Shown one piece after another: positions 51,237 to 61,072 of a DNA stretch of 64,000 bases. Location: positions 49,897-113,896 of the forward strand of contig JALWDS010000031.1 in NCBI GenBank assembly GCA_027036775.1, in the 5' to 3' direction. Positions within the stretch are counted from its first letter, which is position 1; each line of letters starts with the position of its first letter. Source of the stretch: Archaeoglobaceae archaeon (GTDB lineage: Archaea; Halobacteriota; Archaeoglobi; Archaeoglobales; Archaeoglobaceae). The position numbers and the translations under genes were made by a program. Under the pieces are notes generated by a model. It searched no databases. It saw nothing but the letters and a program-made list of their open reading frames with translations, and was not told the DNA's origin.

Positions 51237-52897
51237 TTGAACTCAGAGACTATCAGAGGGAGGCGGTAGAGCACGCTCTGAAAAGGAAGAGGTCAACCTT
51301 GGTATTGCCCACGGGAACGGGTAAAACCTTAATAGGCGCCTTTTTTCTTAAAAGGTTGTTCGAGGAGGGTAGGATAAAGAGAGCTGTCGTTTTGGTTCCC
51401 ACGAGGATTTTGGCCGAGCAGACCTACAACGTTTACAGGAATTTGGGTTTGAAATCCGAGAAGATATACGGAATTTTCAATAAAGACAGAAGGAGGGAGA
51501 TGTGGAAAAAGGCGGAAATAGCTATATCCACCCCCGAAACGGTTTACAACGACTTGGACGTGATAGGTAGAATAGACGCGATTGTCGTTGACGAATGTCA
51601 TCATGCGGTCGGAGACGATGCATACGCGAAGGTTTTGAAGGAGATCGATTGCGAATACAGGCTCGGTTTGTCTGCGTTCATACCTTCGAGGAGGAGAAGG
51701 GAGATAGAGGACTTGATAGGTGAAGTTAGGGAGTGGAGCGTTGAAAAGCTGAAGGGATACGTTGCGGAGTGGATAGGAGAGGTCTTCGAGACCAAGTTCA
51801 ACGAGATAGAGATGAGGATATACGACGAGATGGATTTGAGGAGGTGCAGGGCTAAGGGGAGTGAAAAGCTGATATACACTTCAGCTCTGAAGTTCTTTGC
51901 GAAGGACGGTGCTCTGGCCTTGAAGGAGAGTTTAAAAAGAAAAACGAAGCTCTCCAAGCTCTTGAAGGATTTGAAAAGTGACGTAATGAGACTGAGGGAC
52001 TTACACAAGCTGGACTATTTGTTCAGAGCTTTTGAGCTTTACGAGGGTTTTGATAAGGCGATTGTATTCGTTGAGAGGGTAGTTGTGGCAAAAAAGCTTT
52101 TCGAAATCTTGAGTGGCTCTTACAAAACTGCCCTCATAGTCGGTAGGAGGGAGAGGGGGAGGGAGGATTTAGAGAGGGTTAGAGATGCGGAGGTGATAGT
52201 TTCAACGTCAGCCGGTGAGGAGGGGGTCGATCTTCCCTCTGCAGACCTACTGATAAACTGGTCAAACACTCCGAGCCCGTTGAGGTTCATTCAGAGGCAC
52301 GGTAGGATCATGAGGAAGGTGGGGAAACGGGTTAAGTTCGTGGTTTACCTCGTCACACCAGACACGATAGACGTTGACGATCTTCTCACTTCGATAGACA
52401 AGGCCAAGAGGATCATAGACGTCAACATAGACAGAGATGCGGTTGAAGAGCTTTGGAAGGTTTCGAGGAGGAGAAAGGTGATAGAACTCTTGACCGAACC
52501 GATGCCGATGGAGTGGTTGGTGGATTTGAGCGGTAGAACTCTATCCGAAGTCAGGTTCGCTTTGAAAAGAGCCTGTGAGGAGGGTGAAGTTATATACGTA
52601 TACACGCACCTCGGTAAGACCTTCGTCAGGGTTGATCACTTGGAAAAGCTTGAGAGGTTCTCTCAATTTTTGAATCCCGTTCTGGAGGGGAAGGTGAAGT
52701 TGAACGGTAGCGTTAAGGGAGATTACGCAAAGCTTAAGGAGAGAATCGTGAGGATGTTGCCCCTTGAGAGGTTGGAGGTGGTTGCTGTTAGGAAGGTCGG
52801 GGACGTTTTGGAATACGTTCCAAGGTCATACAACTTCAGAATTCTGAACGAAAGGGTTTTAGATGTCGTTTTGAGAAACGCCCTTTCGAACTTTTGA
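51233..52897 (+). CDS. SF2 DEAD/DEAH-box helicase (Hef/XPB-like)
   Basis: 554 residues. Motif I LPTGTGKT (near 20), II VDECHH, III-like LGLSAFIPS, V GEEGVDLPSADLL and VI FIQRHGRIMRK. The order resembles the archaeal Hef helicase core with a shorter thumb insertion, but no C-terminal nuclease follows; instead there are about 150 helical residues. Translationally coupled to the EndoIV-like gene. Probably unwinds branched or damaged DNA. Confidence 0.85.
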   Translation: MIELRDYQREAVEHALKRKRSTLVLPTGTGKTLIGAFFLKRLFEEGRIKRAVVLVPTRILAEQTYNVYRNLGLKSEKIYGIFNKDRRREMWKKAEIAISTPETVYNDLDVIGRIDAIVVDECHHAVGDDAYAKVLKEIDCEYRLGLSAFIPSRRRREIEDLIGEVREWSVEKLKGYVAEWIGEVFETKFNEIEMRIYDEMDLRRCRAKGSEKLIYTSALKFFAKDGALALKESLKRKTKLSKLLKDLKSDVMRLRDLHKLDYLFRAFELYEGFDKAIVFVERVVVAKKLFEILSGSYKTALIVGRRERGREDLERVRDAEVIVSTSAGEEGVDLPSADLLINWSNTPSPLRFIQRHGRIMRKVGKRVKFVVYLVTPDTIDVDDLLTSIDKAKRIIDVNIDRDAVEELWKVSRRRKVIELLTEPMPMEWLVDLSGRTLSEVRFALKRACEEGEVIYVYTHLGKTFVRVDHLEKLERFSQFLNPVLEGKVKLNGSVKGDYAKLKERIVRMLPLERLEVVAVRKVGDVLEYVPRSYNFRILNERVLDVVLRNALSNF

Positions 52898-52930
52898 AAG
52901 GCTTATATTACGAGGGTCTCAGTTCGGAAA

Positions 52931-55123
52931 ATGGAAGTCAGGGTTACGCTGAGCAGGGAGCTCACGTTCTTCGACATTACAATGATAGGAATAGCAGGGA
53001 TGATCGGTGCGGGGATATTCGCCCTAACAGGTATCGCCTCTGGAATCGCTGGACCCGCAATTCTTCTCGTGTTCTTCTTCAACGGCGTCATAGCAACCTT
53101 CACTGGGTTATCTTACGCCGAACTGGGTTCCGCAATACCAGAGGCGGGAGGAAGTTACGTCTGGGTTAGAGAGGCTATGGGGGATTTGATGGGTTTCATA
53201 GCGGGTTGGTGCGATTGGGCTGCCCACACCATAGCGTGTTCACTCTACGCTATAACCTTCGGAGCCTTTCTATCTGAAGTTTTGGTTAAGTTCGTCGAAG
53301 TTCCTCAGAGGGAGATTCAGGTTTTGTCCGCGCTCGCAATAGTCACGCTTTTAACGTATATCAACTACCTCGGTGCCAAAGAAAGCGGTAGGTTTGGAGG
53401 AGCTATAACCCTTTTCAAGGTTCTGGTTTTGGTTGTTTTCGGTGCGTTCGGATTTTACAAAACCTTAACGACTCCGAACTGGATCGAATCCTTCCAACCC
53501 TTCATGCCCAACGGATGGACTGGCGTTTTGACCGCTATGGGTCTAACGTATATAGCCTTCGAAGGTTACGAGATAATAGTTCAGAGCGGTGAGGAGGTTA
53601 AGAATCCAGAGAGGAACATTCCCAAGGCCATCGTAACTTCCCTCTGGATAACTGTGTTCGTATACATCCTCGTAGCCTTCGCACTCATCGGTAGCGTCAA
53701 ATCTAACGTTCCGAGCTGGATGTATCTCGGAGAGCTGAAGGAGTTCGGACTTATAAGAGTAGCGGATCAGATCATGCCCTTCGGCTCGTTCTTGATACTC
53801 GTTGGCGGTTTGGTCTCGACCGTTAGTGCCATGAACGCAACAATCTACTCCTCCTCAAGGGTATCCTTTGCGATGGGGAGGATAGGATACCTTCCGAAGT
53901 TCTTCTCCAACATCCATCCAAAGCACAGAACCCCACACGTTGCAACCCTCTTCAGCTACGTCATAATAGCGGTCATGTGCCTCCTGCCGATAGAAGCAGT
54001 CGCTTCTTCAGCGGACATCATGTTCATCCTACTCTTCGTCCTCGTGAACGCTGTAGTTATAGTTTTGAGGTTGAGGAGGCCGGATTTGAAGAGGTCCTTC
54101 AAAACCCTCTCACCCTACCTACCCCTAACCGCAATAGTCGCTCAAATCGTTATAGCCTACTTCTTGGTTGCCAACGTAGAGCACGGAGACATCGCCTTGA
54201 TGTTTTCAACCCTCTGGATACTCTTCGGTGTCGTGATATACTACTCCTACGCCGAGAAGGAGAGGTTCAGAAGGGAGGAGGAGCTTGTAAAGACGGTTTA
54301 TGAGGAGCTACCTTTGGAGAGGAAGGCATACAGAATACTCGTTCCAGTCGCACATCCTATATACGGTAGGAAGCTGGCAAAGTTTGCGGAGGTGATAGCG
54401 AAGGAGAGGGACGGTGAGGTCATAATTTTGAACGTGGTGAGCGTTCCCCTTCAAACCATTCCGAGTGCCTACCCATACGTTGAAAGGGCCAAGGAGTTCG
54501 TTTACGAGATAATGCGGATTTTGAGGGTTCCCAAAGGTGGTATAGTTAAGGTCGGACACGATCCGGCGAGAGCGATTCTAAACGCCGTAGAAATGCTGAA
54601 GCCAGATATGCTCATAATAGGCTGGAGGGGAAGAACCTTCAGAAGGGACGTGGTTTTGGGTAGCACCATCGATCCGATTCTGCTCAAGGCGAAGACGGAT
54701 GTAGTCGTCGTAAGGTTCGGTGAAATAGAGGACGTAAAACAGATACTCGTCCCAACTGCAGGAGGACCCCATTCGGAACTCGCCTTGGAGCTTGCCAAGA
54801 TATTCTCGAGGGAGTTCAAGGCAAAGGTTAAGGTCATATACGTTGGTAGCAGTGAGAAAAACAGAAGGATTGCGGAAAGGGTATTTGAGACTGCAGAAGA
54901 GATTCTCGAAGGGATCGATTACGAGTGCGTTTTCGAAATAGACAGAGACGTCGTTGGAAGGATTGCAAAGCACGTTGAAGAGAGCGATTTGACTTTCATA
55001 GGTGCGAGCTCCAAGTCGTTTCTAAAGAACTTCGTCTTCGGAGTTTTTCCAGAGAAGATAGTCAGGAGAACTACGAGAACTGTTGCTATGACGAGGAAGT
55101 GGGTCAGAATACTCAAGGTCTAA
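52931..55123 (+). CDS. APC-family amino acid permease with two C-terminal Usp domains
   Basis: 730 residues. About twelve membrane helices (1-455), with the family start FFDITMIGIAGMIGAGIFAL and PEAGGSYVWV. The C-terminal cytosolic part has two universal-stress domains: about 460-600 (LVPVAHPIYGR, GHDPARAILNAV, GWRGRTFRRDVVLGS) and about 602-730 (LVPTAGGPHSELALELA, GASSKSFLKN). The first carries a G-x2-G-x9-G(S/T)-like nucleotide signature. ATP- or AMP-dependent transport control is inferred. Overlaps the DUF424 gene by four bases. Confidence 0.9.
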   Translation: MEVRVTLSRELTFFDITMIGIAGMIGAGIFALTGIASGIAGPAILLVFFFNGVIATFTGLSYAELGSAIPEAGGSYVWVREAMGDLMGFIAGWCDWAAHTIACSLYAITFGAFLSEVLVKFVEVPQREIQVLSALAIVTLLTYINYLGAKESGRFGGAITLFKVLVLVVFGAFGFYKTLTTPNWIESFQPFMPNGWTGVLTAMGLTYIAFEGYEIIVQSGEEVKNPERNIPKAIVTSLWITVFVYILVAFALIGSVKSNVPSWMYLGELKEFGLIRVADQIMPFGSFLILVGGLVSTVSAMNATIYSSSRVSFAMGRIGYLPKFFSNIHPKHRTPHVATLFSYVIIAVMCLLPIEAVASSADIMFILLFVLVNAVVIVLRLRRPDLKRSFKTLSPYLPLTAIVAQIVIAYFLVANVEHGDIALMFSTLWILFGVVIYYSYAEKERFRREEELVKTVYEELPLERKAYRILVPVAHPIYGRKLAKFAEVIAKERDGEVIILNVVSVPLQTIPSAYPYVERAKEFVYEIMRILRVPKGGIVKVGHDPARAILNAVEMLKPDMLIIGWRGRTFRRDVVLGSTIDPILLKAKTDVVVVRFGEIEDVKQILVPTAGGPHSELALELAKIFSREFKAKVKVIYVGSSEKNRRIAERVFETAEEILEGIDYECVFEIDRDVVGRIAKHVEESDLTFIGASSKSFLKNFVFGVFPEKIVRRTTRTVAMTRKWVRILKV

Positions 55124-55416
55124 ATGACGACCATCTGAGCGTGCCAGCACTCCCCAATCTTCAAGACGTTTTCCCTATCGATTATACCCATCTCTATCGC
55201 AAGCTGAACCGCTCTCTTACCCGTTATGTTGGCAATGGTCGCAATTCTCAAGGCCCTCCTGACCTCCTCTTCGTCAACATCCCTTTCACCGTAGAAGCTC
55301 TCCTTTACCTCTATCTTCAAATCACCCTCCCTGAAAGTCTTGCCCACTAACTCCGAGTCGCAGACTGCAACAACTATCTCCCCCCTAACCCTGTAAACCT
55401 TCAACCTGAACTTCAC
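55120..55416 (-). CDS. DUF424 family protein
   Basis: 98 residues, an archaeal family of unknown role. Typical pieces: VAVCDSELVGKTFREGDLKI, then ALRIATIANITGKRAVQLAI and the closing IGECWHAQMV. Near TmcA, suggesting a link with translation (inference only). Confidence 0.85.
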   Translation of the reverse strand: MKFRLKVYRVRGEIVVAVCDSELVGKTFREGDLKIEVKESFYGERDVDEEEVRRALRIATIANITGKRAVQLAIEMGIIDRENVLKIGECWHAQMVVI

Positions 55417-55446
55417 CGAAGGTTGTTCGTCGCAAGGTTATATATT

Positions 55447-55764
55447 TTAATACGTCTCCAAAACCTCGAAGTGAACGACCGTTACGAAATCGTTCTCGTT
55501 CACATCACCGTAAATCTTCTTCAAAGCTCTTATGAGCTGTTCCCTACTCTCGAAACCGTCTTTAACAGCATCTTCATCCGTCAATTCTTTAACCCTTTTA
55601 ACGACAACCTTCGTAACCTTTGCCCTTGCGAAGGGTTTGTAGTTAACAGTTAGCTCAACAACTTTACCGACCGGGTAGCTCTTTATACCCTTTCTGACGG
55701 TAGTCACCTTTCTCCCTTCAACTATGCTTTGAACGAACTCCGCATCGAAGTTTATCCTATCCAT
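55447..55764 (-). CDS. ASCH-domain protein
   Basis: 105 residues from ATG 55764 (ATG 55773 overlaps the upstream stop and is possible). Small beta-barrel: FVQSIVEGRKVTTVRKGIKS, then PVGKVVELTV and FVTVVHFEVLE. ASCH domains are thought to bind RNA or modified nucleosides. Two-gene unit with tmcA. Confidence 0.75.
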   Translation of the reverse strand: MDRINFDAEFVQSIVEGRKVTTVRKGIKSYPVGKVVELTVNYKPFARAKVTKVVVKRVKELTDEDAVKDGFESREQLIRALKKIYGDVNENDFVTVVHFEVLETY

Positions 55765-55765
55765 A

Positions 55766-58072
55766 CTACTCATCTCCGTAGAACCTCTTCCAAATCTTCT
55801 GCACCGCTTTGAGCAAGGTCTTATAAACTTTGAAGTTTCCTCCCAACTCCCTCCAACTCTTCAACTGCAGGCACTTCCCGACGAGGATTAATTCTTCTTT
55901 CTCATCCAAATCGACCTTCTCCCTTTTTGAGTAGTAGTATCTGACGAGGGGTCTTATCAAGTCCGAAACGTATTCGTATAGGCTTTGACCTTGGAAATAC
56001 TTCTTCATCCTCCTTCTCTCAACCCTACCGAAGTTCGGTAAGTCCGTCTCTAAATCCCTCCTCAAGCTCTTAAGCAAACCCATCGCAGTTTCAGTCTCCA
56101 AATCCCTGAGCTCATCAGCCAAATACTCTATCAACCTCCTCGTGAAATCCGCATTTATCAAATCGACCCTCTCCTCTACATGCATCTTAAGAGGTTTCAG
56201 GACTATGACCGTGTGCTCTCCAGAAATCTCGTTCCTTTGGGGCGTTATGTGAACTGGGATAAAGTCGTTTCTAAGCCAGAACCTCAAGAGCTCGGGAGAG
56301 ACACCAAATCCACTTCCAACCCAGTCCATATCCTCTTCCTTAGCTACCTCAACGATTCTGTTCAGAGCCCAACTGCCTATTCCCTTTCTCATGACAGAAG
56401 GGTGAGTTGCAATTCTAACGATTCTCATACCCACGCATTTTGGAAAGTCGTAGTCCCAGTAGTGCTTCAGCATCAAATCCGGTATTATCTGCCCCTTAGG
56501 TTTGTAACCCTTCGAAATCTTCTTGATCGTCTCATCGTCCATTCTCCCCTCAACCGCAATATGTAAGGAGCACACCACCTTACCGTTAACCTTGACAGCA
56601 AACGCCCTATGATTCGGCATGTCCAGGAGTATGACCAAATCTGAGGGTCTGTTCCTGTAGTGTGCCAAAACGTATATTCCGAAGAACTCCCTCAAGAGTT
56701 TTTCATCCTCAATTAGCTTGTCCTTGTCGAGCTCTTCAATTTCAAACATTCCCTCTTCTATTGCCTTCAAATCGTTTTCGTCTATCTCCGCAGGTTGGGC
56801 GTCTAAAAGGAGAACGTCGTAGAGCCACTTCTCTATGGGATCGCCCTTCCCATACCTTATGGGTTCGTTCATGTGGACCTTCTCTATCTCAACGTCCTCA
56901 CAGCTCTCAAGCCTCTTCAGGAATCTTATGCTGAACCCCCTTCCCGCACCTTCGTAACCGTGAATCGTAGTCGAGAATATCATCCATCTGACACCCTCGG
57001 TTATCTTCCAAAGAACCGGAACGTCTATACCAGCAGCCTCATCAACTATCAAGATGTCCGCGTAGTCCTTTTCAACCATGGCCCTCCTCGGAACGACGTA
57101 TTCAACCCTCGCGTATTTGCTGTTCACAACCGTAATCAGCTTCCCGCTCTCCTTGACCCTGAACTTCATCCCCATCCTCGTCATCGCCTTGAGGAGGAAC
57201 TTGAAGTAGGTTTGAACAGCGTAGGGGGTTGGTGCCACAACCATTATCCTAACGGGTCTCTTCAAAACCTTGAACATCCTCCAAATCAGATAGGGTGTAA
57301 CTATTCCCAAAACAGCGGATTTTCCTCTCCCCCTGTCAGCGGTAATCACCACCGCTTTTCTCTCCTTCTCCCTATCGAAGTAGTGCTCGAAGAGCTCTAA
57401 AACCCTGACCTGATCCTGAGTCGCACAGAGCTTGTATAGCTTTTTACTTATCTCCCTCTCCTCTTCTGGTAAAACTATCTCCTCTCTTGACTCCTCAACC
57501 TTTTCGAACTCGTAAGGCTTTACCAACTTCCTCCTATCGAGGTCGTAGATTATTATCCCCTGAGATACAAGTGTCCTCTTTATGAACCTCCTGTAGAACC
57601 TCGGAACTACATCGTCTATCGTGTATGGTTCACTCACAAGCTCTTCATGCCACTTGCTCTTCAAGTTTTGCCACTCCTGAATCGGAGGGGACAAAGCCAA
57701 TATCATTCCTCCTTCGGAGATTGTCTCTACCACTATACCGAGGTCGTTCGGATGAAAACCCTGAGTTAGATCGAGAATCAAGGAAGGGTATGTTTCACCC
57801 AAGAGGTTTTGAACGTCCTTGTAGTGGACGAACTTGCCTTCGAAGTGTTCTCTGGCTTTTTCTATAAACTCGCTCCTCCCCACGATGAGCAAGTCCCCTT
57901 CAAAATCCCTACGCTTCCTAACGATCTTTTCATACTTCTTGTAAAGCTTTTTGGCTGTCTTTAAAGACCTATCCAAATCCTTTGAACACAGAATTAGCAT
58001 GAACCTGTGCCTGTTCTCCAAAGCGGTATCTATCGCCTTTTCGATCTCCGATCCGAGTTTCTTCAGAGTCAT
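55766..58072 (-). CDS. tmcA: tRNA(Met) cytidine acetyltransferase
   Basis: 768 residues. Makes N4-acetylcytidine at the wobble position or elsewhere in tRNA and rRNA. DUF1726 N terminus, then a helicase-like ATPase with Walker A ADRGRGKSA (near 250) and Walker B ILIVDEAAGID, and a GNAT acetyltransferase with IATHPSVMRKGIGSWALNRI, followed by a helical tail. Hyperthermophiles use ac4C widely to stabilise RNA. Confidence 0.95.
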   Translation of the reverse strand: MTLKKLGSEIEKAIDTALENRHRFMLILCSKDLDRSLKTAKKLYKKYEKIVRKRRDFEGDLLIVGRSEFIEKAREHFEGKFVHYKDVQNLLGETYPSLILDLTQGFHPNDLGIVVETISEGGMILALSPPIQEWQNLKSKWHEELVSEPYTIDDVVPRFYRRFIKRTLVSQGIIIYDLDRRKLVKPYEFEKVEESREEIVLPEEEREISKKLYKLCATQDQVRVLELFEHYFDREKERKAVVITADRGRGKSAVLGIVTPYLIWRMFKVLKRPVRIMVVAPTPYAVQTYFKFLLKAMTRMGMKFRVKESGKLITVVNSKYARVEYVVPRRAMVEKDYADILIVDEAAGIDVPVLWKITEGVRWMIFSTTIHGYEGAGRGFSIRFLKRLESCEDVEIEKVHMNEPIRYGKGDPIEKWLYDVLLLDAQPAEIDENDLKAIEEGMFEIEELDKDKLIEDEKLLREFFGIYVLAHYRNRPSDLVILLDMPNHRAFAVKVNGKVVCSLHIAVEGRMDDETIKKISKGYKPKGQIIPDLMLKHYWDYDFPKCVGMRIVRIATHPSVMRKGIGSWALNRIVEVAKEEDMDWVGSGFGVSPELLRFWLRNDFIPVHITPQRNEISGEHTVIVLKPLKMHVEERVDLINADFTRRLIEYLADELRDLETETAMGLLKSLRRDLETDLPNFGRVERRRMKKYFQGQSLYEYVSDLIRPLVRYYYSKREKVDLDEKEELILVGKCLQLKSWRELGGNFKVYKTLLKAVQKIWKRFYGDE

Positions 58073-58106
58073 CCTAAAAGGGTATTTACGCTACTAAAAA
58101 AGTTTG

Positions 58107-58895
58107 TCAGGCTACGAAAACAGGGACCTTCGAATACCTTACGACGTAGTCGGACGTGCTACCCAAAATACCTTTCTTGCCTTTCCCGACGAATATGCTG
58201 TTCGCATTCTCAACCTCCGCGACTCTAACTATCTCCTTAGCGGGACTTCCTTCCCCTATCACGATCTTAACTTCTATACCCTCCTCTCCAAACTCCTGCT
58301 CTATCCTATCCAACCTGTCCTCCTCGACTATCTCACCCTTTTCGAGGATGTGGGCAACTACAACTTTTGAAGCGCACGACTTCGCGACGAACTTAACGTA
58401 TCCCTTAACCTTCTCCGAGCTTTCGGTGAAGTCGTAGGCGTAGAGAATTCGGGAGAAAGGAGACACCTTGTTCTTGCAGACCATCACGGGAATATCAGCC
58501 TTTCTAACAACACCCTCTGCGGTGCTACCGAGCAGAATCGCCTTTACCGTGCTCCTCCCCCTACTGCCCATCACTATCATGTCAACCCCCTCCTCTTTGG
58601 CAACCCTAACGATCTCTCCCACGGGATCCCCAGCTGGGGGAGGTATCAACTTAGCTGAATATCCCATTCCGTTGATCTTTTCGCAAATCTCCCTCAACTT
58701 CGGCAGGCTCTCCTCCTCAAGGGCCTTTATGTATGCGTTCACGTCGAATCCCGATATACCCATGATCCTCGTGAGGTTTATGACCCTCAAAACGACGACC
58801 TCCTCGATTCCCAAGCACTTGAAATCGGGCAACATGTCAACTATTGCCAAACTACTCTCAGAGAGGTCTGTTGCGTAGAGGACTTTCTTGAACAT
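58107..58895 (-). CDS. Tandem universal-stress protein
   Basis: 262 residues, two Usp domains. First: LYATDLSESSLAIVDMLP, then MIVMGSRGRSTVKAILLGST, a full ATP-binding signature. Second: ILYAYDFTESSEKVKG, then SIFVGKGKKGILGSTSDYVV, a modified one. A stress-related nucleotide-binding protein. Divergent from the glycosyltransferase gene. Confidence 0.9.
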   Translation of the reverse strand: MFKKVLYATDLSESSLAIVDMLPDFKCLGIEEVVVLRVINLTRIMGISGFDVNAYIKALEEESLPKLREICEKINGMGYSAKLIPPPAGDPVGEIVRVAKEEGVDMIVMGSRGRSTVKAILLGSTAEGVVRKADIPVMVCKNKVSPFSRILYAYDFTESSEKVKGYVKFVAKSCASKVVVAHILEKGEIVEEDRLDRIEQEFGEEGIEVKIVIGEGSPAKEIVRVAEVENANSIFVGKGKKGILGSTSDYVVRYSKVPVFVA

Positions 58896-58972
58896 GCTTC
58901 GAATTACGTCGATCGAATAAAGACTTTACGAATATCAAAACGCTTAAGACGTTTTTATCGAAACATCGATAG

Positions 58973-60091
58973 ATGAGGGTCGGTTTCGTTTCGAGGTATC
59001 CTCCCGTTCACTGCGGTATTGCAGAATACACCAAGATGCTGAGTTCCGCAATGAGGTCTCTAAATCCGAAGGTTGAAGTTGTGATCTTTTCGACAAACGA
59101 AGCTGAGAAGGAAGTTTACAGCGACGGGACGGTTGAGGTTTATCCGTGCTATTCGAGGTTCGAGAGGGACTACTCAAAACTCTTGGAAACTCTTAGGGAG
59201 GAGAAGGTTGACGTTTTACACGTTCAGCACGAATACGGGATATTCGGAAGCAACAGGGAGTTGATAGAAGCCTTACTCGAAGCGAAGAGGGAAGGTTTGG
59301 CTGAGATAGTTGGAATAACCATGCACACCGTAGATCATCCATTTTCTCCGAGAGCGAACGTGACCTTGAGGTTTCAATCTTGGTTGAACGAGCTCGACTT
59401 CGTGATAGTCCACAGTCCCCTTCAGGAGTTCGAGTTGCACATACAGGGTGTCGATCCTTCGAAGATTTACAGAATTCCCCACGGCACGCTGATAAACCCC
59501 TATCTCTGCAGGACGAGGGAAGAGCTCTGCGAAAGCTTGGGTATAGATTACGACTTCGAAGGTGTTGTTTTAACGATCCCCGGTTTCATAAGGAGGGACA
59601 AGGGCTTCGACGTTCTGTTCGAGTCTCTGGAGATTTTAAAAGGTCTAAAATTTACGCTTTTAATTGCTGGAGAACCACAGGAGGAGGAAACCGTTAAAGC
59701 GATAGAGACTTCCGAATTTAGAACAGTTCTAATGGAGAGATACCTTTCGAGCGACGAGATTCTAAGAGCTGTGGCTTTGGCCGACGCAATAATCCTCCCG
59801 TATAGAGATAAGAGGCAGTATTCGGTAAGCGGAATTCTCCACCTCTCGATGGGTAGCCTAAAGCCGATAGTGGGAACGAGGGTTCCGAGGTTGATAGAGT
59901 TCTATCAGCACGCGCCACGCTTAACGGTCCCTCCGGGAAATCCAAAGGCCTTGGCCGAAAAGATAAGGTGGTTGTTAAACAACTACGACTACGCCTTAGC
60001 CTACATGACGGAGGTTTACAGCTACGCTGCGAGAACCCAGTGGATAAGGATGGCGTCGAGGCATATAAGAACATACAAAAATTTAATCTGA
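58973..60091 (+). CDS. Glycosyltransferase, family 4 (GT-B)
   Basis: 372 residues. N-terminal Rossmann domain: VGFVSRYPPVHCGIAEYTKM and HVQHEYGIFG; C-terminal domain with LTIPGFIRRDKGFDVLFESL and a late E (region ILPYRDKRQYSVSGIL) typical of retaining GT4 enzymes. Substrate unknown. ATG 58973 is preceded by ATCGA-AACA-TCGAT (58957-58970), a small palindrome over the start. Confidence 0.85.
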   Translation: MRVGFVSRYPPVHCGIAEYTKMLSSAMRSLNPKVEVVIFSTNEAEKEVYSDGTVEVYPCYSRFERDYSKLLETLREEKVDVLHVQHEYGIFGSNRELIEALLEAKREGLAEIVGITMHTVDHPFSPRANVTLRFQSWLNELDFVIVHSPLQEFELHIQGVDPSKIYRIPHGTLINPYLCRTREELCESLGIDYDFEGVVLTIPGFIRRDKGFDVLFESLEILKGLKFTLLIAGEPQEEETVKAIETSEFRTVLMERYLSSDEILRAVALADAIILPYRDKRQYSVSGILHLSMGSLKPIVGTRVPRLIEFYQHAPRLTVPPGNPKALAEKIRWLLNNYDYALAYMTEVYSYAARTQWIRMASRHIRTYKNLI

Positions 60092-60676
60092 AGTTCTTAT
60101 AATTTCGTTCGGAGTTAATATTACATCCACCTTGACGTCGTGTTCCTCCATCAAACTACTCAGATCGTCGAAAATCTGAATGGGATGTGCTATCACAACG
60201 TAAACGGTGCCGTTTATCAATCCCCTCTCCTTCAAAATCTTGTATTCCCTATCCCCAAAACCGCTTCCCTTTCCTATCCTGTTCCCCTTCCTATCCACAG
60301 CAACGCACCCCTGAACGAACACGTCAACGTGCAAATCCAACTCGTCGAGATCGATTTCCCTCCCATACCTCAGCATCTCCCTTATCGTTCCAGCTTTCCC
60401 GCTCTCGATAATTAAGAATCCCTTCATCCTTGGTTTTACCGCCATCAAAATCTTTCCGTCCTCTAAAACCATCTCCCTCACCCTCTTTAGAGGAGAATCG
60501 GGTGCGACGAAAACGACCTTCGCTTTTTTATACTCCTCAAGCTCCCTCAACTTCTCGCAGGCCCTTTCGGCATTTGTAAAGTTTGGAATCCTTCCGTAGG
60601 GTGGAGGAAACTTTGAGTAGGGTTTTATGGCCCTCCAAACCCACTCCCTAACCTCTCGCTTACTTTTGAACCTCAT
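60083..60676 (-). CDS. 5-formyltetrahydrofolate cyclo-ligase-like protein
   Basis: 197 residues. Family motifs: FTNAERACEKLREL, VFVAPDSPLKRVRE and the glycine-rich GKGSGFGDREYKIL that binds ATP/substrate. In archaea with methanopterin the real substrate is uncertain. Overlaps the DUF35 gene by four bases, so it is in the thiolase operon. Confidence 0.85.
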   Translation of the reverse strand: MRFKSKREVREWVWRAIKPYSKFPPPYGRIPNFTNAERACEKLRELEEYKKAKVVFVAPDSPLKRVREMVLEDGKILMAVKPRMKGFLIIESGKAGTIREMLRYGREIDLDELDLHVDVFVQGCVAVDRKGNRIGKGSGFGDREYKILKERGLINGTVYVVIAHPIQIFDDLSSLMEEHDVKVDVILTPNEIIRTSD

Positions 60677-61068
60677 ACCATTTCGAACATCGGCACAACC
60701 CTCTTCTCCATGGGATAGAACATCTCACCCTGAAACTCCTTCCCGTAAACTCTAACCCTTCTACCTATCAGGTTCTCTCTCTCTGCCTTCTCAACATCGA
60801 CATCCAACCTACCCACTATCCAAGGCCCCTCGTCCAACTCAACCAAAGCGACGACGTATGGAACCTCCTTTTCGTATCCCATAGGTGCGACGTATGTTAC
60901 GGTGTAGCTAACAACTCTTCCGTAGCCTGAAAGCTCAACTCTCTCGAGGTTTCTTCCTCTACAGTTGTCGCACGTCGATTTCGGTGGACACGTTACAGTC
61001 CCGCAGTCTAAGCACTTCAAACCTATCAGCCTTCCGTTCAAAAGCTCGTTGAAGAAATCCACGAACAT
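60673..61068 (-). CDS. DUF35 zinc-ribbon/OB-fold protein
   Basis: 131 residues. N-terminal rubredoxin-like zinc ribbon with CLDCG and CDNCRG, then an OB fold (VVSYTVTYVAPMGYEKEVPY, VGRLDVDVE). These proteins bridge thiolase and HMG-CoA synthase in the archaeal mevalonate route, channelling acetoacetyl-CoA. Four bases from the thiolase gene. Confidence 0.9.
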   Translation of the reverse strand: MFVDFFNELLNGRLIGLKCLDCGTVTCPPKSTCDNCRGRNLERVELSGYGRVVSYTVTYVAPMGYEKEVPYVVALVELDEGPWIVGRLDVDVEKAERENLIGRRVRVYGKEFQGEMFYPMEKRVVPMFEMV

Positions 61069-61072
61069 ACCA